In this document: one piece after another, positions 42,713-52,539 of the stretch
Layout of the letters: each line of letters begins with the position of its first letter
Position numbering within the stretch: the stretch's first letter is position 1
DNA from: a bacterium
Lineage (GTDB): Bacteria > Pseudomonadota > Alphaproteobacteria > Rhizobiales > Aestuariivirgaceae
Direction: 5' to 3'
DNA length: 64,000 nt
Assembly (NCBI GenBank): GCA_022842165.1
Contig: JALHQC010000007.1
Location: 57,689 to 121,688, forward strand
Notes under the pieces: model-generated
Databases searched by the model: none
What the model was told of the DNA's origin: nothing
The model's input: only the letters and a program-made list of their open reading frames with translations
Program-made: the position numbers and the translations under genes

Positions 42713-45712
42713 ATGACGCCCCATATGCCCCGGGTGCTGACCGTCTCGCCCGACAAGCCGTTCCTTGAAACTCTTGCCCGCGCCGTCCTGAACGGCTTTC
42801 CGCGCAGCGATGGCCTGAAGCCCGGCCCTCTCGATCTTGCCCGCTGGACCGTTCTGCTCCCCACCCGCCGCGCCGTGCGCGAGATGGAAGATGTTTTCTT
42901 CCGCCTGACGGGCGGCGCCGGCCTGCTCTTGCCCCGCATCAAGCCCATCGGCGACATCGAGGAAGACCTGCTCGCGCCCGCAGACGGGCCTGGACAGGAA
43001 AGTGCCGTGTCGCCGCCCGGGCAATTGCTGCTGCTGATCGACCTGATCGACGACTGGGCCAAAGCCAATCCCCAGACCAGGCTTGCCCAGGAGATATCGG
43101 CCGCCCCCCACCAGGCCAATGACCTTGCCCTGTCGCTTGCCGAGTTTCTCGACGCGATCGAGACCGAGGACATCGACACCGCGAAGATTCCCGGCCTCTA
43201 CGGCATCGAAGCGGCCCGCCACCGCGAGGCCATTCTCGAATTCCTCGCCGTCGCGCGCGAAACCTATCCGGGAAAGCTGGCTTTGCAGGGGATCATCGGC
43301 CCGCAAGCCTGCCGGTCTCTCATCCTGAGGCGCGAGGCGGCAAGGCTCGAGGCCTCGCGCACCAATCATCCCATCATCGCCGCCGGTTCGACCGGCTCGA
43401 TCAAGGCCACGGCCGCGCTCCTGAAGGCCATCTCGCGGCTTACCCATGGCGCCGTGGTGCTGCCGGGGCTCGACCATGTCATGGACGAGCCGAGCTGGCT
43501 GGCGCTCGGCCCCACCCACCCGCAATACGCCATGAAGCAGCTTTTGCAGGAGATCGGCGCCGGACGCCACGAGGTGGCGGAACTGGGCGAGGTAGAGCCG
43601 GGTCCCCGCCGCTGGCTGGCGAGCGAGCTGATGCGCCCTGCCGATACCGCCCATCTCTGGCGCGACAGCCTGAAGGACAGGGCCGCCGCCGTTTCCGCCG
43701 CGATGGAGGGTGTCGAACTCGTCGAGGCCCGCAGCCTGCAGGAAGAGGCCGTGGCCGCCGCCCTGATCCTGCGGCAGTGCCTGGAGACGCCGGGCAGGAC
43801 CGGCTGCCTGGTAACACCCGACCGCCAGCTTGCGCGCCGCGTGAAGGTCGAACTGCGGCGCTGGAACATCGTGATCGATGATTCCGCCGGCGAGCCGCTG
43901 ATCCGCCACAGCGGCGCGTCATTGCTCAATCTGCTGATCGAGGCGCTGCTGCAGGATTTCTCCGCCGCATCGCTGAGCGCGCTGCTGCGCCACGACCTCG
44001 CGGGCTTCGGCGAACCGCCAGATGTGGCACGAAGCCTCGCCAGCATCATCGAGATCGCGCTGCTTCGCACCGGCACGGGCGCGCCCGAGATTGCGCATCT
44101 CTCGCACGCCCTCCGCCTCGCCGCGGCATCGCGCGAGCATCAGCATCTGCTGCTGAAACGCGTGACGCCCGAGCAATGGGAACTGGCGGCGCTGCATGCC
44201 GCGCGCATCTCTGCGGTGCTGGCGCCGCTCCGGATCGGCGTTCCCGCCACGCTCGACGCTCACCTCGGGCGGTTCGCCGAGGCCTGCGAGGCGATTGCCG
44301 GCGAGGCCTTCTGGCTGGGCGAAGGCGGCGAGGAGCTTCGCGAAGCCTTCGACATCCTGCGCCACGAGGCGCGTTTCCTTCGGCACTGTGACCTCGCCCG
44401 CGCCGCCGCCATCATCCGCCACTGGCTGCACGCCATTCCGGTCCGCCGCAGCACCTATAACCCGACGCCGCTGTCGATCCTCGGCCTGCTCGAAGCCCGC
44501 TTGATCCGCGCCGACGTGATGGTGATGGCCGGGCTCAACGAGGGCACCTGGCCCAGTGCGCCCGATTGCGGGCCCTGGATCAACCGCCCGATGCGCGACA
44601 TGCTCGGCATGAAGCAGCCCGAAGCCCAGATCGGCCAGACCGCGCATGATTTCGCCCAAGCCTTCGGCTGCGGCGAGGTGAAGCTCTTGTGGTCGAAGCG
44701 CATCGGCGATTCGCCCGCAGCGCCGTCGCGCTGGATCAACCGGCTGCAGATGATCCTCAACGCCTCGGGCCTCCGGGACCGGGTCGGCAGCCGCTCGGAC
44801 TGGGCTGAGATGGCGCGCAAACTGTCCGAGGCGAAGGCCGTCACGCCGATCGCCATGCCGAAGCCCGCGCCGCCCGTGGCATTGCGGCCGAGGCAGCTGA
44901 GCGTCACGCGGATCGAGAAGCTGGTGCGCGACCCCTACGCGGTCTATGCCCGCCATGTGCTCGGCCTCGAACCCCTGAATCCGGTTGCGGCGCTGCCCGA
45001 TCCGGCCCGGCGCGGCATCATCTTCCATGGCGCCATCGGCGATTTCCTCAATGCCTATCCGCGGCACCTGCCGGACGATGCGGCGGCGAGGCTCCGCGAT
45101 TTCGGCAGCCGGCATTTCGGCCAGGTGGCCGATTATCCCGGCCTCGTCAGCTTCTGGTGGCCGCGCTTCATGCGCATCGCGCAATGGATCGCCGAACGCG
45201 AGCCGGACCTGCGCCTCGGCGTCGAGCGGATCGCCGCCGAAACCATGGGCGAACTGAACTTCGACATCGCGGGCGCGCCCTTCCGCCTCACCTGCCGCGC
45301 CGACCGCATCGATCTCTATGCCGATGGCGGCGCCCGCATCATCGACTACAAGACCGGCAATGCCCCGACCTCGGAGCAGGTGAAGGCCGGGCTCGCCCCG
45401 CAGCTGACGCTGCAGGCCGCGATCCTCGCCGCCGGCGGTTTCCAGGGCCTGGGCAAGCGCGAGACCCGCGACATCGCCTACATCAAGCTGTCGGGCGGCG
45501 ATCCCGCCGGCGAGATCAAGGCGCTTGACGCCGGTCCGGTCATGGAACTCGCCGCCGCTCATCTGGCCGGGCTGAAGCGCCTCCTTTCGTCCTATGCCGA
45601 TCCACGCCAGCCCTATTACCCGCGTGCCGCCATGGAAAAGGAGGAAGACGAGGGCGACTACGATCACCTCTCGCGCTTCCGCGAATGGACGCTTTCGGGA
45701 GAGCGCCCGTGA
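42713..45712 (+). CDS. addB: Double-strand break repair nuclease subunit AddB
   Basis: The 999-residue protein matches alphaproteobacterial AddB. An inactive helicase-like N-terminal half is followed by VMVMAGLNEGTWPSAPDCGPWINRP near 600 (split here as motif VMAGLNEGTW). A C-terminal PD-(D/E)XK nuclease has DRIDLYADGGARIIDYKTGN, where IIDYKTG carries the catalytic Asp and Lys. It works with AddA to resect breaks up to Chi-like sites for RecA loading. It starts three bases after murU and its stop overlaps the addA start. Confidence 0.93.
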   Translation: MTPHMPRVLTVSPDKPFLETLARAVLNGFPRSDGLKPGPLDLARWTVLLPTRRAVREMEDVFFRLTGGAGLLLPRIKPIGDIEEDLLAPADGPGQESAVSPPGQLLLLIDLIDDWAKANPQTRLAQEISAAPHQANDLALSLAEFLDAIETEDIDTAKIPGLYGIEAARHREAILEFLAVARETYPGKLALQGIIGPQACRSLILRREAARLEASRTNHPIIAAGSTGSIKATAALLKAISRLTHGAVVLPGLDHVMDEPSWLALGPTHPQYAMKQLLQEIGAGRHEVAELGEVEPGPRRWLASELMRPADTAHLWRDSLKDRAAAVSAAMEGVELVEARSLQEEAVAAALILRQCLETPGRTGCLVTPDRQLARRVKVELRRWNIVIDDSAGEPLIRHSGASLLNLLIEALLQDFSAASLSALLRHDLAGFGEPPDVARSLASIIEIALLRTGTGAPEIAHLSHALRLAAASREHQHLLLKRVTPEQWELAALHAARISAVLAPLRIGVPATLDAHLGRFAEACEAIAGEAFWLGEGGEELREAFDILRHEARFLRHCDLARAAAIIRHWLHAIPVRRSTYNPTPLSILGLLEARLIRADVMVMAGLNEGTWPSAPDCGPWINRPMRDMLGMKQPEAQIGQTAHDFAQAFGCGEVKLLWSKRIGDSPAAPSRWINRLQMILNASGLRDRVGSRSDWAEMARKLSEAKAVTPIAMPKPAPPVALRPRQLSVTRIEKLVRDPYAVYARHVLGLEPLNPVAALPDPARRGIIFHGAIGDFLNAYPRHLPDDAAARLRDFGSRHFGQVADYPGLVSFWWPRFMRIAQWIAEREPDLRLGVERIAAETMGELNFDIAGAPFRLTCRADRIDLYADGGARIIDYKTGNAPTSEQVKAGLAPQLTLQAAILAAGGFQGLGKRETRDIAYIKLSGGDPAGEIKALDAGPVMELAAAHLAGLKRLLSSYADPRQPYYPRAAMEKEEDEGDYDHLSRFREWTLSGERP

Positions 45713-48700
45713 ACGCCGCCGTCAAGCCGAGCATCAGGCAGCTCGAAGCGTCGGACCCTGCGTCCAACGTCTGGGTCAGCGCCAATGCCGGATCGGGCAA
45801 GACCCATGTGCTGGTCGACCGCGTCATCCGTCTCATGCTGAACGGCACCGAGCCCTCGCGCATCATGTGCCTGACCTTCACCAAGGCGGCGGCCGCCGAA
45901 ATGGCGCACCGCCTGTTCGAGCGCCTGAGCGGCTGGATCGTGCTCTCCGACGATGAGCTTTCGGCGCTGCTGACGAACCTTGGAAGCCCCAGGCCGGACG
46001 CTGCTCTGCTCGAACGCGCCCGTCAGCTTTTCACCCGCGCGCTCGAAACGCCGGGCGGCCTCAAGATCCAGACGATTCACGCCTTCTGCGAGCGCATCCT
46101 GCAGCTTTTTCCCGTCGAGGCCGGCGTCGTCCCGCATTTCACCATGCTCGATGACCGGCAGTCGGCGGAACTCCTGCGCGATGCCAGGAATGCCGTTCTG
46201 GCGAGCGCCAAGTCGGACGATGCATCGCCGCTTGGCATGGCACTGAGCGATGTGGTGAACCGCGTTCAGGCCGATGCCTTCGACGCGCTTCTGACCCAGA
46301 TCCTCGCGACGCGCGCCGAGCTCCGCGGCGTGCTCGATCCCGGCGGCGGCCTGAATGCCGCAGCCGGACTGCTGCGCCGCCATCTGGCGCTTGCCGATGA
46401 TGTGACTGCCCAGAGCCTTCGCACCGGGCTTGCACTCGACAGGGAGGCCTATGCGCGGTTTGCGGAGGCACTCGATGGCGGCAACGCCAAGGAGATCGAA
46501 CGCGCCGCCGTGCTGCGTGGCGTCTGCGGGCGCGGGGAGGCCTGCCTGCTCGAACTCAAGGGCTTCTATCTGACCGACAAGGGCGAGCCGCGGAAGCGCG
46601 ACATCGCCAACAAGCCGGTCCGCACGCGCAACCCCTGGCTCGACGAATTCATCGCCGCCGAGCAGGCGCGGCTGACGGAGGCGCTGGGACGGCTCGCGGA
46701 TCTCGAATGCCTCGCGGCGACGCTCTCGGTCTTGCAGCTGGGCTCCGCCATCGTCGAGGCCTTCGAGCACGCCAAGCGCCGCGGCGGCTGCTATGATTTC
46801 GACGACCTCATCATCCGCACCGCCGAACTGCTGCGCGAAACGCCCGACGCCGCCTGGGTGCTCTACAAGCTCGACGGCGGCATCGAGCATCTTCTCGTCG
46901 ACGAGGCGCAGGATACCAGCCCCGCGCAGTGGCAGATCGTCCGTTCACTGACGGAAGAGTTTTTCGCAGGCCAGGGGCGCCACGGGACCAAGAACCGCAC
47001 CGTCTTCGTGGTCGGCGACCGCAAGCAGTCGATCTATTCCTTCCAGGGTGCCGACCCGGACGTGTTCGAAGAGGTGCACGGCGAGTTCAAGCGCCAAGCG
47101 CAAGCTGCGGGCCATGATTTCCGCGATGTCGATTTCACGGTGTCCTACCGCTCCGCGCCGCCGGTGCTGAAAGCCGTCGACGCGGTCTTCGGCAAGGGCA
47201 TGGCCACCCGGGCCGGCCTCGACGGCGCAAGCTTCAAGGACTGGAGCCACGAGGCGACCCGCCGCGATGCGCAGGGCACCGTCGAGATCTGGCCGCTGGT
47301 CAAGCCCATCGACCCGGACGAGAGCGACCCCTGGCAGGCGCCCGTCGACCGCGAACCGGCGCACTCGCCGCGCCGCCGCTTGGCGCGGCAGCTGGCGCGC
47401 ACCATCAAGTCGTGGATCGGCCGGCGCATGCTGCCCTCGCTGGGCCGTCCGGTTCACCCCGGCGACATCCTCATTCTCGTGCGCCGCCGCAACAGCTTCT
47501 TCGACGCGATGATCCGCGCCCTGTGGAACGAGCAGGTGCCGGTTGCCGGCGCCGACCGGCTGAAGCTTGGCGAGAACATCGCCGTCCTCGACCTGATGGC
47601 GCTGGCGCAGTTCGCAATCGTGCCGGAAGACGACCATGCGCTGGCCTGCATCCTGAAAAGCCCGCTCTTTGCCGAGCCCCTGAGCGAGGACCAGCTCCTC
47701 GAGCTGGCCGCGGGGCGCACCGGCTCGCTCTGGCACGCCCTGCTTGGCCGCGCCGACCAGCCCTTCGCGGCGATGGCCGCCATGCTGGGGCCGCTGGTGC
47801 TGCAGGCGCCTGCCGCGCGGCCTTTCGAGTTTCTGTCGGGCGTTCTCGGCAAGTCGCGCATCCGCTTCGTCTCGCGGCTCGGTTCCGAAGCCAATGACGC
47901 GATCGACGCGCTGCTCGACCGGGCGCTCGACTATGAGGAGACGAACGGCACCTCGCTCGCGGGCTTCGTCAACTGGTTCGCGGCCGGCGAAATCGAAATC
48001 CGCCGCAACATGGAGCAGGGTGCGGGCGAAGTGCGGGTGATGACCGTTCACGGCGCCAAGGGCCTCGAATCGCATATCGTCATTCTGCCCGACACGACGT
48101 CGGTGCCGGAGCGCGGCGGCGATCCGCTGCTGATGCTCGAGGCCGCGGGCGCCAATGCCAAGGTGCCGCTGTGGGCGATCCCGAAGCTCAAAGCATCGCC
48201 GCGCATCCAGGCCCTGAAAGATGGCCGCAAGCTGGCCGAAACCCATGAGTACAGCCGGCTGCTCTATGTGGCGATGACCCGGGCGCGGGACGAACTCTAT
48301 GTCTGCGGCTATGTCGGCAAGCGGGCGGAGGCGGAGGGCTGCTGGTACAAGAGCGTGTGCGGCGCGCTGAGCGGCGCTGGAACGCCGCTGGGTGAAGACG
48401 GCCTGCGCTTCGGCGATGCGCCCCGCTTCCTGCCCGAGGCGGCGGGCGCCGCTGGCCTTGCGCCATCGCTGCTGCCGGAATGGGCCGCGGCACCCGCCGG
48501 CCTTCCGGCGGAATCTCAGCCTGTCCCGGCGCCGCGCGACAGGCGCAAGGCCTCGACCGTCTCGCGCGGCATCTTCATTCACCGCCTCCTGCAGCAATTG
48601 GCCGACGTGCCGGAGAACGAGCGCGACGCCTTCATCGCCGCGGCCGTGCAGCGCGCCGGAGCCTACCCGGGCCTGGCGGCCGATCTTGCCGCACTGGTGT

Positions 48701-49029
48701 CCGATCCGGTCTTCGCCGAGCTTTTCGCCGCCCAGGGCCTGTCCGAAGTGCCGCTGATCGCCGAAGTGCCGGGCCTGCCGCCGCAGCGCCGCCGGATCGA
48801 CCGGCTGGTGATGAAGGACGGCTCCATTCTGGTGGCCGATTACAAGACCGACCGCGAGGTTCCGGCCGATATCGCCGCCTGCAACCCGGAATATATCGCC
48901 CAGATGGCGGCCTACCGCGATGCGCTGCGGAAAATCCATCCCGGCGCCGGACTCCGCCTCTGCCTCGTATGGACCGAGGCGCCGAAGCTCATGTTCATTC
49001 CCGACGAGGCCATGGACCCGCATGGCTGA
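45709..49029 (+). CDS. addA: Helicase-nuclease AddA
   Basis: I choose GTG 45709, which overlaps the addB stop and has GGGAGAG upstream; an ATG eight codons earlier lacks an SD. At 1106 residues it is UvrD-like. It has Walker A VSANAGSGKTHVLVDRVIRL, TFTKAAAAEMAHRL, LVDEAQDTSPAQWQIV, VGDRKQSIYSFQGADPDVF and MTVHGAKGLESHIVILPD, then VAMTRARDELYV. The nuclease near the C-terminus has ILVADYKTDREVP. It unwinds and cuts DNA at breaks as the partner of AddB. Confidence 0.95.
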   Translation: MNAAVKPSIRQLEASDPASNVWVSANAGSGKTHVLVDRVIRLMLNGTEPSRIMCLTFTKAAAAEMAHRLFERLSGWIVLSDDELSALLTNLGSPRPDAALLERARQLFTRALETPGGLKIQTIHAFCERILQLFPVEAGVVPHFTMLDDRQSAELLRDARNAVLASAKSDDASPLGMALSDVVNRVQADAFDALLTQILATRAELRGVLDPGGGLNAAAGLLRRHLALADDVTAQSLRTGLALDREAYARFAEALDGGNAKEIERAAVLRGVCGRGEACLLELKGFYLTDKGEPRKRDIANKPVRTRNPWLDEFIAAEQARLTEALGRLADLECLAATLSVLQLGSAIVEAFEHAKRRGGCYDFDDLIIRTAELLRETPDAAWVLYKLDGGIEHLLVDEAQDTSPAQWQIVRSLTEEFFAGQGRHGTKNRTVFVVGDRKQSIYSFQGADPDVFEEVHGEFKRQAQAAGHDFRDVDFTVSYRSAPPVLKAVDAVFGKGMATRAGLDGASFKDWSHEATRRDAQGTVEIWPLVKPIDPDESDPWQAPVDREPAHSPRRRLARQLARTIKSWIGRRMLPSLGRPVHPGDILILVRRRNSFFDAMIRALWNEQVPVAGADRLKLGENIAVLDLMALAQFAIVPEDDHALACILKSPLFAEPLSEDQLLELAAGRTGSLWHALLGRADQPFAAMAAMLGPLVLQAPAARPFEFLSGVLGKSRIRFVSRLGSEANDAIDALLDRALDYEETNGTSLAGFVNWFAAGEIEIRRNMEQGAGEVRVMTVHGAKGLESHIVILPDTTSVPERGGDPLLMLEAAGANAKVPLWAIPKLKASPRIQALKDGRKLAETHEYSRLLYVAMTRARDELYVCGYVGKRAEAEGCWYKSVCGALSGAGTPLGEDGLRFGDAPRFLPEAAGAAGLAPSLLPEWAAAPAGLPAESQPVPAPRDRRKASTVSRGIFIHRLLQQLADVPENERDAFIAAAVQRAGAYPGLAADLAALVSDPVFAELFAAQGLSEVPLIAEVPGLPPQRRRIDRLVMKDGSILVADYKTDREVPADIAACNPEYIAQMAAYRDALRKIHPGAGLRLCLVWTEAPKLMFIPDEAMDPHG

Positions 49030-49129
49030 TCAGCATTCCGTGACCCGCACTTGACCCGCTGGCGGCCCGCACCTACCTTCACCCCGACGCAAACAGATGG
49101 GCTTCCGCCCTATTCCAGACGAGGATTTG

Positions 49130-49450
49130 ATGACCACGCACAAGGTTTCCGACGCTTCCTTCGAGAAGGACGTTCTCCAGTCCGACGTTCCGGTGGTCGT
49201 CGATTTCTGGGCCGAATGGTGCGGTCCCTGCAAGATGATCGGCCCGGCGCTGGAAGAGATCGCCGCGAGCCTCGGCCCCAAGGCCAAGATCGTGAAGGTC
49301 AATATCGACGAGAACCCCGGCACGCCGTCGAAATATGGTGTGCGCGGCATCCCGACGCTGATGGTCTTCAAGGCCGGCAAGGTGGCTGACACGAAGGTCG
49401 GCGCAGCGCCCAAGAACCAGCTTCAGGCCTGGATCGAAAAGGCCATCTGA
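49130..49450 (+). CDS. trxA: Thioredoxin
   Basis: ATG 49130 ([14 protein letters not shown]) follows GAGGA, giving 106 residues, the normal thioredoxin size; 11 extra codons upstream are not needed. The active site is [17 protein letters not shown], with the conserved cis-Pro in [11 protein letters not shown]. It reduces disulfides in cytoplasmic proteins. A strong hairpin terminator lies 24 bases after the stop. The gene follows addA, as in many Rhizobiales. Confidence 0.97.
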   Translation: MTTHKVSDASFEKDVLQSDVPVVVDFWAEWCGPCKMIGPALEEIAASLGPKAKIVKVNIDENPGTPSKYGVRGIPTLMVFKAGKVADTKVGAAPKNQLQAWIEKAI

Positions 49451-49473
49451 GCATCCTCCGGCAAGACTGACGG

Positions 49474-49498
49474 AAGGCCGCCCGCGAGGCGGCCTTTT
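49474..49498 (+). terminator. Rho-independent terminator after trxA
   Basis: AAGGCCGCC-CGCGA-GGCGGCCTT, a nine-base perfect stem with five-base loop, is followed by TT at the end of a T run. It lies between convergent trxA and the HPr gene, and could stop both transcripts. Confidence 0.85.
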
Positions 49499-49510
49499 CG
49501 TTTGGGACGC

Positions 49511-49768
49511 TCAATCCTCGTCGAACTTCGAGGCCACCAGTTGGTTCAGCGCCTGCATGGCGGCTTCGGCCTGGGGGCCTGAGGCTGCGACCGAGATCGA
49601 GGTTCCCATGGCGGCGCCCAGCATCATGAGGCCCATGATCGAGGTGGCGGGCACCGTCATGCCGTCGCGGCTCACCGTGATGTCGGCGTCGAAGCCTTCG
49701 GCGCATTTCACGAACTTGGCGGAAGCCCTGGCGTGAAGCCCGCGCTGGTTGACGATCTCCATCTCCAT
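49511..49768 (-). CDS. HPr-family phosphocarrier protein
   Basis: From ATG 49768 the protein is 85 residues. A TTG start five codons further upstream would give the longer N-terminus common in this branch. IVNQRGLHARASAKFVKCA holds the His that accepts phosphate from PEP via EI, and VPATSIMGLMMLGA holds the Ser that HprK phosphorylates. In alphaproteobacteria lacking sugar PTS permeases, this carrier feeds regulatory signalling, including ChvG-ChvI related functions. EIIA, HprK, ChvG and ChvI follow upstream in the same orientation. Confidence 0.93.
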   Translation of the reverse strand: MEMEIVNQRGLHARASAKFVKCAEGFDADITVSRDGMTVPATSIMGLMMLGAAMGTSISVAASGPQAEAAMQALNQLVASKFDED

Positions 49769-49785
49769 CTGCACCGCCGGCAAGA

Positions 49786-50184
49786 TCAGTCTCCGAGTAT
49801 CTGGCTTGCCACGTTGATGTATTTGCGGCCCGCGTCCTGCGCGGCGGTCGCGGCCTTGTCGAGCGCGTAGTCCTTGCGGATGCGGGCGAGTTTCACCAGC
49901 ATCGGCAGATTGAGGCCGGCCACCACCTCGACCTTGCCGATTTCCAGAAGCGAGATCGCCAGGTTCGACGGTGTGCCGCCGAACATGTCGGTGAGGATGA
50001 TGACGCCGGCCCCGGTGTTGACGCGCTCGATCGCTGCGGCGATGTCGGAACGGCGGTTCTCCATGCGGTCGTCCGGGCCGATGGCGATCGTCTCGATGCC
50101 CGATTGCGGCCCCACGATATGTACAAGTGCGTGCAGGAATTCCTCGGCCAGGCGGCCGTGGGTGACCAGGACGAGTCCGATCAT
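49786..50184 (-). CDS. PTS EIIA component, mannose-family type (regulatory)
   Basis: The 132-residue protein starts MIGLVLVTHGRLAEEFLHAL, with His9 in the position phosphorylated by HPr, and continues with GVIILTDMFGGTPSNLAISL and NLPMLVKLARIR. This is the whole of a stand-alone EIIA-Man domain. No IIB, IIC or IID components are near, so it probably serves in regulation rather than in sugar uptake. It lies between hprK (79 bases) and HPr (17 bases). Confidence 0.94.
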   Translation of the reverse strand: MIGLVLVTHGRLAEEFLHALVHIVGPQSGIETIAIGPDDRMENRRSDIAAAIERVNTGAGVIILTDMFGGTPSNLAISLLEIGKVEVVAGLNLPMLVKLARIRKDYALDKAATAAQDAGRKYINVASQILGD

Positions 50185-50263
50185 GGTGACACTGAAACTC
50201 CGCGCTCTCGCCGTTCAAGGGAGGCGCACAATGCCCGCAAGCTCGTTGCGATGCAATATGCCA

Positions 50264-50728
50264 TTAGGAGGGGCCGAGAAGGTCCAGCGCGGCGCGAATC
50301 CGGGCCGGAGCGGACGCCTTTTCAGGGTCGATGAGGATCAGCGGAATGGCCAGCCCGAGAATGTCGAACAGGCTCTGCGCCAGATCCGGCAGGCGCTCGA
50401 TTTCGGCAGCAGGCGTGAGGCGCACCGCCAGCACCAGTGGCGCATGCGAGACGGCGGGAGCCGATACGATGCCGAGCCCCCGGACTTCAAGCTTGCCCGC
50501 CAGTGCCGCCGGAGCCGACGCGATAAGAATGTCGCCATCGCGGGCGATCACCACCTGATCGTCGGCCACCAGACGGGATGAACGGGGCCTGCCGGATGTG
50601 CCGCTTCCCTGGTGGTCGAGAAGGCGGAGCGCCAGGTCGGATTTTCCCGCACCGGGCGCCCCCAGCAGCAGGACGCCATGGCCGTCGACGGCCATGCAGC
50701 TGCCGTGAATGACCGCCTGGTCAGCCAT
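50264..50728 (-). CDS. hprK: Short HPr kinase/phosphorylase
   Basis: ATG 50728 overlaps the chvG stop by eight bases (ATGGCTGA), giving 154 residues. It is the short alphaproteobacterial form without the N-terminal domain of Firmicutes HprK. Motifs are LLLGAPGAGKSDLALRLLD (Walker A), RLVADDQVVI (metal Asp pair) and KLEVRGLGIV (family signature). It phosphorylates or dephosphorylates the regulatory Ser of HPr. Coupling with ChvG suggests coordinated control by the two-component system. Confidence 0.92.
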   Translation of the reverse strand: MADQAVIHGSCMAVDGHGVLLLGAPGAGKSDLALRLLDHQGSGTSGRPRSSRLVADDQVVIARDGDILIASAPAALAGKLEVRGLGIVSAPAVSHAPLVLAVRLTPAAEIERLPDLAQSLFDILGLAIPLILIDPEKASAPARIRAALDLLGPS

Positions 50729-52514
50729 CCTGCGCTGCCGGAATGCGGACGGTGAAGCGGGCGCCGAGCACCGGCCGTTCGCCGCCTGCCTCCGCCGCCT
50801 TGCCGTGGCGGTTCTCGGCCCAGATGCGGCCGCGGTGCGCATCGACGATCTGTTTTGAAATCGACAGCCCGAGGCCGGAGTTGGAGCCGAAACTCCCTTC
50901 CGGGCGGTCGGTGTAGAAGCGCTCGAAGACGCGCTCCAGATTGTCCGGCCGGATGCCGGGCCCGCAGTCGTCGACGCGGAACTCGATGTCGCCGCCAACC
51001 CTCCGTATACGGACGGTCAGCTTCGTGCCGGGCCTCGTGAAGGAGCGCGCATTGTCGATCAGGTTCCGCGCCACCTGGCCCAGCCGCGAATCATGGCCCT
51101 GGACCAGATAGGCCCTGGCGCTGTCCATGCCCGGCGGCAGCTTCGCGATCTCGAGCGCGATTTCCGCCTGTTCGGGCTTTCGCGTGTCGTTGGCGTAGGA
51201 GACGATCGATTCGAGCAATTGCCGCAGATCGAGCGGATGGGCCTCGGCGCGCGCCAGTTCGGCGTCGAGCCGCGAGGCATCCGAGATGTCGGTGATGAGG
51301 CGGTCGAGCCGCTTCACATCGTGCTTGACGATCTCGACCAGCCGGTTGCGCTGCTCATCGTTCTTGGCATAGGCCAGCGTCTCGACCGCGCTTCGCATCG
51401 AGGTGAGCGGGTTCTTCAGCTCGTGGCTGACATCCGCCGCGAAGGCCTCGATCGCCTCGATGCGATTGTAGAGTGCCGTCGTCATGTCGCGGACAGCGCC
51501 CGAGAGATCGCCGATCTCGTCTCGCCGCGCCGTGAAGTCCGGAATCTCGACGCGCTTGTTGATGCCGCGCCGCACCCGCTCGGCTGCCGCCGCGAGCCGG
51601 CGGAGCGGCAGCGCGATGGTGGAGGCCAGCAGCACCGAGAGCAGGATCGTGACGAGTGCCACGAAGCCGAAGGTCATGAACACCACCTGGCGCTCGGCCC
51701 GCAGCACATTGTCGATCTCGCCGCCGGTCGTCGACAGCACCAGCGCGCCCAGCACCGCGCGGAAGCGCTGCACCGGCACGGTGACGAGCACGATGATCTG
51801 GCGGCGGTCGTTGAGGCGCACGACGCTCACCGTGGCGCCGTTCAGCGCCGCGGCGACTTCGGGAAACTCCTTGCCGTTGTCGAAGCCATATTCGACCTGC
51901 AGCGGATATTCATACGAGAAGGCCCAGGTGATGAGCTCGTTCCACCAGCGCTTGAACAGCCCGTCATCGGGAGAATTGAGCGGCGGCAGGTCGGACTGGA
52001 TGATGTCGCCGCGGCTGTAGAGGAAGCGGCTGTCGACGACGAGATTGCCGTCCTTGTCGATGATGCGGGCGCGCACCGTGGTGTTCGCCAGCAGCCGCTT
52101 GAGAATCGGTCCGGCGGTTTCAGGATCGATCGGAAAATCGAGGCTCGACAGCTGGTCGGCGTCGGCCACCGCATCGTCGCTCGAATCGGCGAGCGAGTCG
52201 GGGTCGATGACGATCGATCCGGTATCGACCGTCGCCGAGCCTGCAATCGCCGCGGCGATGATCTGCGCCTGCGTCGTCAGGCTCTGCACCCGCGCATCGA
52301 TCAGCCCCTGGCGGAACTGGTTGAAGTAGAGAATGCCGGTGACGAGGATGATGAGGCCCAGAAGATTGAGCAGCACGATGCGGCTGGTGAGCCGCTGTGG
52401 TGCGAGGCCCCGGAACCAGCTTTTCTTGCCGGCAAGCGCACCGCTTTCCGCCGCGTCCGCCTCATCGGCCTCGGCGCGGTCGCTCGCGTCGGGAGTCTTC
52501 ACCCTGTCCAGCAT
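50721..52514 (-). CDS. chvG: Membrane sensor histidine kinase ChvG/ExoS
   Basis: The 597-residue protein has an acidic N-terminus, a first membrane helix (IVLLNLLGLIILVTGILYF), a periplasmic sensor of about 200 residues, a second helix (VVFMTFGFVALVTILLSVLL), HAMP, and the kinase core AFAADVSHELKNPLTSMRSA with the phospho-His. The ATP domain has NLIDNARSF, DDCGPGI and GLGLSISKQI. In Rhizobiales ChvG senses acid or envelope cues via a periplasmic repressor and phosphorylates ChvI. It begins 25 bases after chvI. Confidence 0.95.
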   Translation of the reverse strand: MLDRVKTPDASDRAEADEADAAESGALAGKKSWFRGLAPQRLTSRIVLLNLLGLIILVTGILYFNQFRQGLIDARVQSLTTQAQIIAAAIAGSATVDTGSIVIDPDSLADSSDDAVADADQLSSLDFPIDPETAGPILKRLLANTTVRARIIDKDGNLVVDSRFLYSRGDIIQSDLPPLNSPDDGLFKRWWNELITWAFSYEYPLQVEYGFDNGKEFPEVAAALNGATVSVVRLNDRRQIIVLVTVPVQRFRAVLGALVLSTTGGEIDNVLRAERQVVFMTFGFVALVTILLSVLLASTIALPLRRLAAAAERVRRGINKRVEIPDFTARRDEIGDLSGAVRDMTTALYNRIEAIEAFAADVSHELKNPLTSMRSAVETLAYAKNDEQRNRLVEIVKHDVKRLDRLITDISDASRLDAELARAEAHPLDLRQLLESIVSYANDTRKPEQAEIALEIAKLPPGMDSARAYLVQGHDSRLGQVARNLIDNARSFTRPGTKLTVRIRRVGGDIEFRVDDCGPGIRPDNLERVFERFYTDRPEGSFGSNSGLGLSISKQIVDAHRGRIWAENRHGKAAEAGGERPVLGARFTVRIPAAQDG

Positions 52515-52539
52515 ACTGGTTGCCTGTCGTCAGGCCGTC

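Noticed and set aside
41900..43909. A 669-codon minus-strand frame
   Set aside because: Crosses murU and addB in antisense; produced by codon bias.
46945..49023. A 692-codon minus-strand frame
   Set aside because: Antisense to addA, whose sense frame has all helicase motifs.
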